A stretch of DNA of 9,752 bases from Actinomycetota bacterium (GTDB taxonomy: Bacteria > Actinomycetota > Thermoleophilia > Gaiellales > Gaiellaceae), in contig JACCRW010000331.1 of NCBI GenBank assembly GCA_013813345.1, forward strand, positions 1 through 9,752. Direction: 5' to 3'. The translations under genes and the position numbers were made by a program. The notes under the pieces were generated by a model that was not told the DNA's origin, did no database searches, and worked only from the letters and a program-made list of their open reading frames with translations. Position 1 is the stretch's first letter. The number at the start of each line of letters is the position of its first letter. Shown here piece by piece: positions 5,830 to 9,752 of the stretch.

Positions 5830-5887
5830 CCGCGCGCGGCCTGTCAACGTACGTTGACAGGGACTGTCCCTGTCAGTCTGCGCTGAC
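5830..5887. repeat. Cluster of overlapping perfect palindromes (REP-like)
   Basis: CCGCGCGCGG (5830-5839) is immediately followed by the perfect 20-bp palindrome CTGTCAACGTACGTTGACAG (5841-5860). Its last six bases (TGACAG) begin a second perfect palindrome, 5855-5875, with arms TGACAGGGAC and GTCCCTGTCA around one T. That arm in turn overlaps GTCAG (5872-5876) pairing with CTGAC (5883-5887). Neighbouring hairpins are thus mutually exclusive. The adenine deaminase stop codon (5875-5873) lies inside the second palindrome. There is no T tract. It could be a terminator, a dispersed palindromic repeat or a protein-binding array. I recall similar GGACTGTCCCTGTCA-type strings in other soil-bacterial sequences, which I cannot verify here. 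Confidence 0.7.
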
Positions 5888-7594
5888 GAGCGACCCAGCC
5901 GCCAGCGGCACGAGCTCGAAGCGGCCGACGTCCACGAGCCCCCGGTCGGTGATCTTCAGGCTCGGGATCACGGAGAGCGCCAGGAACGCGAGCGACTGAA
6001 AGGGCGACTCGACCTCCGAGCCGAGCGCGTGCACCGCCGCGACGACCGCCTCGCTGGCCGCGATGACCTCTTGCAAGGGTCGGTCGGAGAGGAGACCCGC
6101 GACGGGCAGCGGCAGTTCGGCCGTCACGTCCTCGCCGTCGACGACGACGAGCCCGCCGCCGAGCTCGACAGCCCGCTCGATCGCGCGGAGCATCTCCCCA
6201 TCGCTCATTCCCACGACCACGAGGTTGTGCGCGTCGTGCGAGAACGTCGTCGCGACAGCGCCGCGCGCGAGTCCGAAGCCGCGGACGAAGCCAAGGCCGA
6301 TCCGTCCCGTGCCCAGATGGCGCTCGACGACCGCGATCTTGGCGAGGTCGCGCTCCACATCGGCCGACGCGGTGCCGTCCTCTCCACCCAGTTCCTCGAC
6401 AAGCGACTCGGTAACGATCTGACCCGGAACGAGTCCGATCACCCGCGCCGTCCCGCCCTCCCAGGGGACGCGCAGGTCGCTCGGCGCCACGGCCTTCAGC
6501 CGCACCGTCTGCCGCACCCACTCAGGTACCGGCGTCTCGGGAATCGCCTCGACCGGGCGGCCGCGCTTGAGCACGAGGTCCGGAACGAAGCGCTCGAGGT
6601 CGGGTAGGAGCAGGAGGTCGGCCTGGTAGCCGGGCGCGACGGCGCCGAGATGGCCGAGCCGGTGCCAGAGCGCCGGGTTGTGCGACGCCATCGTCAGCGC
6701 GTCCTCCGCTCTCACGCCGAGCGCCACCGCCTCGCGGACGATCCCGTTGATGTGCCCGTCCGCCGCGATGTGCTCCGGCTCGCGATCGTCGGTACAGAAG
6801 GCCATCCGCGCAGGCCCGTACTCGATCGCCAGTGGCGCGAGCGCCCGCAGGTTGCGGGCAGCGGAGGCCTCCCGGATCAGGAGCCACATTCCCGCGCGCA
6901 GCCGCTCCAGGCCCTCCTCGGCGGTGAACGCCTCGTGGTCGGAGCCGATTCCCGCCGCGGCGTACGCCTGCAGATCCTTGCCGAGGACGCCCGGCGCATG
7001 GCCGTCGACGTGATCCGCGCCCTCGACGGCGAGCTTGGCCAGCTCGCTCGCCGCTCCTGAGATCACGCCCGGGAAGTTCATCATCTCGGCGAGCCCGATC
7101 ACGCGCGTGCGCCGGAGGAGCGCCTTCAGGTCGCCGGGATTGAACGGGCGCCGCGGCGACTCGAAACGCGATGCCGGCACGCACGAGGAGGCCGTGAAGT
7201 AGACGTCGAGCGGGAGGTCGGCGCACGCGTCGACGAGCCAATGGACGCCGTCCGTGCCGAGCACGTTCGCGATCTCGTGCGGGTCGGCCACCACCGCTGT
7301 CGTCCCAAGCGGCAGCACGAGCCGCGCGAACTCCGAGACGAGGATCTTCGAGCTCTCGAGGTGCATGTGCGCGTCGATGAAGCCGGGAACGACGTACGCC
7401 CCGTCTGCATCGACGGCCTCGTGACCCTCGTAGGAGCCGAGGCCGGCGATCGCTCCATCGCAGATCGCGACATCGACGTTGAGCCATTCGCGGGTGAAGA
7501 CCGAGAGAACGCGTCCGCCCCGGACGACGGCGTCCGCCGGCTCGTCACCGCGCGCGACGGCGAGGCGGCGCCCGAGATCACCCTTCGGCGGCAC
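5873..7594 (-). CDS. ade: Adenine deaminase (AdeC type)
   Basis: A 573-residue amidohydrolase-superfamily enzyme that converts adenine to hypoxanthine and ammonia in purine salvage, in the cytoplasm. Length fits the AdeC family (E. coli 588). Visible motifs are the metal-binding DAHMH (H76, H78), ADPHE (103-107), GLAEMMNFPGV (167-177), DGHAPG (H199), SDHE (H220) and CTDD (D269/D270). The family-specific C-terminal domain carries SHDAHN (452-457). All expected metal ligands appear present. The GTG at 7594 is chosen: it gives the family's usual short lead (about 20 residues) before the ADAVVRGGRVL strand. The frame continues to a TTG at 7672, but that part would overlap the divergent zinc-ribbon gene. 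No purine genes are adjacent and no riboswitch is seen in the 35-bp divergent gap. The stop lies in a palindrome. Confidence 0.95.
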   Translation of the reverse strand: MPPKGDLGRRLAVARGDEPADAVVRGGRVLSVFTREWLNVDVAICDGAIAGLGSYEGHEAVDADGAYVVPGFIDAHMHLESSKILVSEFARLVLPLGTTAVVADPHEIANVLGTDGVHWLVDACADLPLDVYFTASSCVPASRFESPRRPFNPGDLKALLRRTRVIGLAEMMNFPGVISGAASELAKLAVEGADHVDGHAPGVLGKDLQAYAAAGIGSDHEAFTAEEGLERLRAGMWLLIREASAARNLRALAPLAIEYGPARMAFCTDDREPEHIAADGHINGIVREAVALGVRAEDALTMASHNPALWHRLGHLGAVAPGYQADLLLLPDLERFVPDLVLKRGRPVEAIPETPVPEWVRQTVRLKAVAPSDLRVPWEGGTARVIGLVPGQIVTESLVEELGGEDGTASADVERDLAKIAVVERHLGTGRIGLGFVRGFGLARGAVATTFSHDAHNLVVVGMSDGEMLRAIERAVELGGGLVVVDGEDVTAELPLPVAGLLSDRPLQEVIAASEAVVAAVHALGSEVESPFQSLAFLALSVIPSLKITDRGLVDVGRFELVPLAAGSLVSAD

Positions 7595-7629
7595 TAATCC
7601 GTTCTCAGATCCCGGTCGATACGGCCAGT

Positions 7630-7791
7630 ATGACCACGCAGCTCCTGATCGCGTACGGCGTTCTCTGGGCAACGCTGATGAAGCCGCTGCTCGAACGCGC
7701 GCAGCTGATTCCGGCCTCGTGCGCTCGCTGCGGCAAGCGGTTCGAGCGGCGAGAGCTCGGCGAGCCGATCTGTCGCTGCGCCCGTCGCTAG
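7630..7791 (+). CDS. 53-residue zinc-ribbon microprotein
   Basis: A short rightward gene (ATG 7630, TAG 7789-7791) encoding 53 residues. Residues 4-27 are largely hydrophobic (LLIAYGVLWATLM, then KPLLERAQLIP) and may be an amphipathic or membrane-associated helix. They are followed by a compact zinc site with C31 and C34 (CARCG) and C48 and C50 (CRC), spaced by an Arg/Glu-rich loop, and a basic end. About 85% of codons end in G or C, which supports real coding. The function is unknown; a metal-binding or protein-binding role is inferred from the cysteines. It is divergent from the adenine deaminase gene (35 bp between starts) and converges on the response regulator gene, sharing a CTAG for both stops. 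No ribosome site or clear -10 is visible. Confidence 0.7.
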   Translation: MTTQLLIAYGVLWATLMKPLLERAQLIPASCARCGKRFERRELGEPICRCARR

Positions 7792-8180
7792 AGCCACCCC
7801 ACAGGTTCGGCCGTCACCTCGAGCAGCGTCGGGACGATCAGCGAGAACGCCTCGCCTTTCTCGACGTACCTGCTCGCGCCGGTCGCGAGCGCCTGATCGT
7901 CGAGGCGCCCGCGCGCGAATCCGGAGAGCACCACGATCGCCGTCTCCGGGGAGGCGGCGCGGATCAGCGGGATCGCCTGCAACCCGTCCAGGACCGGCAT
8001 CGCGAGATCGAGGACGACGACGTCCGGGCGCTCCGCGGTACAAGAACGCACAGCCTCCGCTCCATCTACCGCCTCGGCGACGATCTCAAAGCGCCCGTCC
8101 TGCTCGAGGATCACGCGGAGAAGCTGGCGATACTCGGCTGTGTCATCGGCGAGCAGCACGCGAATCCGACTCGCCGTCAC
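7788..8180 (-). CDS. Single-domain response regulator (receiver only)
   Basis: A 130-residue CheY-like receiver with no output domain. The phosphorylation site is complete: acidic pair D12/D13 in LLADDTAEYR, phospho-acceptor D58 in VVVLDLAMPVLDG, switch Ser86 in VVLSGF and Lys108 in YVEKGE. It accepts phosphate on D58 from a histidine kinase and probably acts by binding another protein. The GTG start (8180-8178) overlaps the stop codon of the GAF gene as GTGA, which points to translational coupling and a shared operon. The partner kinase is unclear because that GAF protein lacks the catalytic His and ATP-binding domain. The stop codon shares CTAG with the convergent zinc-ribbon gene, leaving no room for a separate terminator. 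Confidence 0.93.
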   Translation of the reverse strand: MTASRIRVLLADDTAEYRQLLRVILEQDGRFEIVAEAVDGAEAVRSCTAERPDVVVLDLAMPVLDGLQAIPLIRAASPETAIVVLSGFARGRLDDQALATGASRYVEKGEAFSLIVPTLLEVTAEPVGWL

Positions 8181-8920
8181 GGAGAGGGACGGGGCCGGGA
8201 GACCAGTGCCTCGGAGCTCCGGACAAGATCTCCCGGGCCGAGCCGCCCTTCCTTCCCTGCACTCTCGAGCAGCTCGCCCACCATCGATTGCGCAGTCCGC
8301 AGCGTGTTCGTGACCGCGTCCCGCGCGAGCTCGTCCTGGCCGGACTCGAGAGCAAGCTTGGCGAACGCGAGCCCCTGAACGACGTCGTCGTTCAGCTCGA
8401 GCGCGCGCTGACGGCGCTCCTCGAGCTTCCTCCGCGCGGCCAACCGCACCTCGAGCTCGTCGACGACGATCGCGGCCAGATCCTGGAGCGTCGCGACCTC
8501 GGCGTCGGTCACCTCCCGCGGCTCCACGTCGATCACGTTCAGCGTCCCCAGATTGAAGCCGTCGGAGGTGATCAGCGGCACCCCGAGGTAGAAACGGAGG
8601 CCGAGCTCACCTGCGACGAGCGGGTTGTCGATCGTCCGGAGATCGACCTTCGCGTCACCGACGAGCCACGGCTCGAGCTGGCAAACAGCGGAGGCGCAAA
8701 GCCCCGGGTCGCGGCCGATCTCCGTGGCTTCGATCCCATGATGCGACTTGAACCAGATCCGGTCGCGGTCGACGAGGCTGACGATCGAGATGGGTACGTC
8801 GAAGAGACGTGCGGCAAGCGCCGTAATCCGATCGAAGGCGCCGTCGGGAGGCGTGTCGAGCACGTCGTAGCGGTGCACCGCCGCGAGCCGTTCCTCGTCG
8901 TTGGCCGGGATCAGCTCCAA
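8177..8920 (-). CDS. GAF-domain protein with degenerate HisKA_3-like helix
   Basis: A 247-residue soluble sensor-like protein. Residues about 22-155 form a GAF domain of the type found in bacterial signalling proteins: AFDRITALAARLFDVPISIVSLVD, DPGLCASAV, FYLGVPLITSDGFNLGTLNVID. Its ligand is not predictable. A basic coiled helix (about 155-172) leads to RALELNDDVVQGLAFAKLALESG (172-194), which resembles the HisKA_3 H-box ELHDxVxQ with Asn177 in place of the phospho-His. There is no HATPase domain, and the tail (about 222-247) is low complexity. It probably dimerises and binds rather than phosphorylates. The TTG start lies 6 bases after TAGAGT. The N-terminal context (IPANDEERLAAVHRYDVLDTPP) is typical of this family. 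It lies 9 bp after the M24 gene and overlaps the receiver gene by 4 bp, so the receiver is its likely partner. Confidence 0.9.
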   Translation of the reverse strand: MELIPANDEERLAAVHRYDVLDTPPDGAFDRITALAARLFDVPISIVSLVDRDRIWFKSHHGIEATEIGRDPGLCASAVCQLEPWLVGDAKVDLRTIDNPLVAGELGLRFYLGVPLITSDGFNLGTLNVIDVEPREVTDAEVATLQDLAAIVVDELEVRLAARRKLEERRQRALELNDDVVQGLAFAKLALESGQDELARDAVTNTLRTAQSMVGELLESAGKEGRLGPGDLVRSSEALVSRPRPSP

Positions 8921-8926
8921 GCTCCC

Positions 8927-8932
8927 ACTCTA
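8927..8932 (-). promoter_or_regulatory. -10 box of the GAF gene, overlapping the upstream stop codon
   Basis: On the minus strand TAGAGT ends 6 bases before the TTG start at 8920. The TAG of this box is also the stop codon of the upstream M24 gene (8932-8930). The GGGAG between box and start could instead act as a Shine-Dalgarno sequence, at a spacing that is too short to be good. No clear -35 is present, so the cluster may still be read mainly from a promoter beyond the window. Confidence 0.45.
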
Positions 8933-9752
8933 GCCGCCGAAGATCCGCAGCGGCAGGCGCGAGAGCGGCTCGCCGCCTGCGTCGGTGACGAGCCACGTGT
9001 CCTGCATGTAGAGGCACGCCTTCCCGTCACTCGCGATCGCGTGCGGGTGCATCGAGAACACCATTCCCGCCGCAAGCTCGGTCTCTACCCCCTCGCCGAG
9101 CTTCGGGTGCTCGATCATCGTCATCCCGATCGAGTGGCCGGTCACGTGGCCGAGGTGGTAGCCGCGTTCCGTGAAGCCCTTCGAGACCGCGCGGTGGACG
9201 TCGCTCGCGGTCGCGCCGGGCCGCAGCGCCGTCCGGGCGACCTTGTGGTACTCCTCGTAGGCGTCGAACATCCGCAACGTCTCGGTGTCGGCCTTGCCGA
9301 TCGCCCTGGAGACCTCGACCCAGTGCATCCCAGGCCCCGCGATCTCGAGCGACGGCACGACAAAGTCGCCGAGCACGGTCTCGGTCTTCGCGATCGCGAA
9401 CTCCGGGCCCACGAGCACCATGTTCATCGTCAGCCGCCCGCAGCCGCGCTCGACGAAGAGCTCCTCCGCCGGCGCCATCACCTCCGCCGCAGTCTTCCCC
9501 GGCTCGTAGGCGGCGAGGAACGCGTCGAAGCCGTCCTCGTTGATCCGCACGCTCGCGCGCACCGACTCGAGCTCCGCCTCGCTCTTCACGGCCCGCGCGA
9601 GGTCGAACTCGACGTCGAACGGGACGAGGTCTACGCTTGCGTCGAGAGCGCGGAAGTCCCGCACCGTCATGATGTAGTCGAGGCCGTAGACGCCGATCCG
9701 GCTCCAGCCCCGGTCGCGGGCGGTCGCGGCGAGGTGCTCCCCGGGCTGGTCG
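8930..9752 (-). CDS. M24 (pita-bread fold) aminopeptidase/creatinase-like protein, 5' end outside window
   Basis: 273 residues are visible. The frame stays open to the right edge, so the N-terminal creatinase-type domain is cut off and the Met at 9670 is internal. From that Met, residues about 25-235 form the M24 catalytic-fold domain: AVKSEAELESVRASVRINEDGFDAF, then GHVTGHSIG (H179), then MVFSMHPHAI and YMQDTWLVTD. Active M24 metalloenzymes use five ligands (two Asp, one His, two Glu). Here the last two fall at His208 and Gln223, and the AspxGly and AspxTRT motifs are not recognisable (EIAGPGMHW, WVEVSRAI). Creatinase shows that this fold can work without metals, so a non-metallo hydrolase or a pseudoenzyme is likelier than a Xaa-Pro peptidase. 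It heads the leftward cluster with the GAF and receiver genes. Confidence 0.88.
   Translation of the reverse strand, partial: DQPGEHLAATARDRGWSRIGVYGLDYIMTVRDFRALDASVDLVPFDVEFDLARAVKSEAELESVRASVRINEDGFDAFLAAYEPGKTAAEVMAPAEELFVERGCGRLTMNMVLVGPEFAIAKTETVLGDFVVPSLEIAGPGMHWVEVSRAIGKADTETLRMFDAYEEYHKVARTALRPGATASDVHRAVSKGFTERGYHLGHVTGHSIGMTMIEHPKLGEGVETELAAGMVFSMHPHAIASDGKACLYMQDTWLVTDAGGEPLSRLPLRIFGG

Noticed and set aside
5844..7487. Two leftward frames (5844-6521 and 6522-7487) overlapping the adenine deaminase
   Set aside because: They are Arg-rich out-of-register copies of the deaminase gene, which has all family motifs in its own frame.
7595..7672. N-terminal extension of the adenine deaminase to a TTG at 7672
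   Set aside because: The extra 26 residues do not resemble the family and would overlap the zinc-ribbon gene; the GTG at 7594 gives the usual length.

Overview
The window looks like a chromosomal segment of a very GC-rich actinobacterium. The third codon position is almost always G or C, GTG and TTG starts are common, and the tRNA lacks an encoded CCA. Protein style (GAF and receiver proteins, a small zinc-ribbon protein, an AdeC-type deaminase) suggests the class Thermoleophilia. That placement is inference from composition and general likeness, not a database match.

Left part (1-1617): accessory-looking DNA. A ribbon-helix-helix (RHH) type small protein is read leftward from a promoter that carries two ATAC/GTAT operator-like boxes. 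Next comes about 200 bp of unusually AT-rich non-coding DNA. Two leftward genes follow that overlap out of frame: a short HNH-nuclease-like protein lacking its first catalytic His, and a winged-helix-like DNA-binding protein whose 3' end is unclear.

Middle (1700-5792): housekeeping and secreted functions. A Bcp-type peroxiredoxin converges on a pentapeptide-repeat protein. That gene is divergent from a tRNA-Leu(CAG), which is followed by a large secreted subtilisin-family protease. The protease converges on a small single-span membrane protein, and the two stop codons share one CTAG.

Right part (5793-9752): an unusual nest of overlapping perfect palindromes, then a leftward adenine deaminase, divergent from a 53-residue zinc-ribbon protein too short for routine ORF calling. 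The zinc-ribbon gene converges, again through a shared CTAG, on a tight leftward cluster: M24 (creatinase/aminopeptidase-fold) protein, cut by the window edge; GAF protein with a kinase-like helix lacking its His; single-domain response regulator. The last two overlap by 4 bp and plausibly form a signalling pair.

Recurring theme: several starts (456, 2824, 3070, 5792, 8920) have a TANNNT box only 6-9 bases upstream, as expected for leaderless mRNAs. No CRISPR array, insertion sequence or rRNA is visible. I see no clear multi-gene defence or other new system. The best leads are the palindrome cluster, the His-less GAF protein with its receiver partner, the HNH lacking its His, the ligand-poor M24 protein and the zinc-ribbon microprotein.
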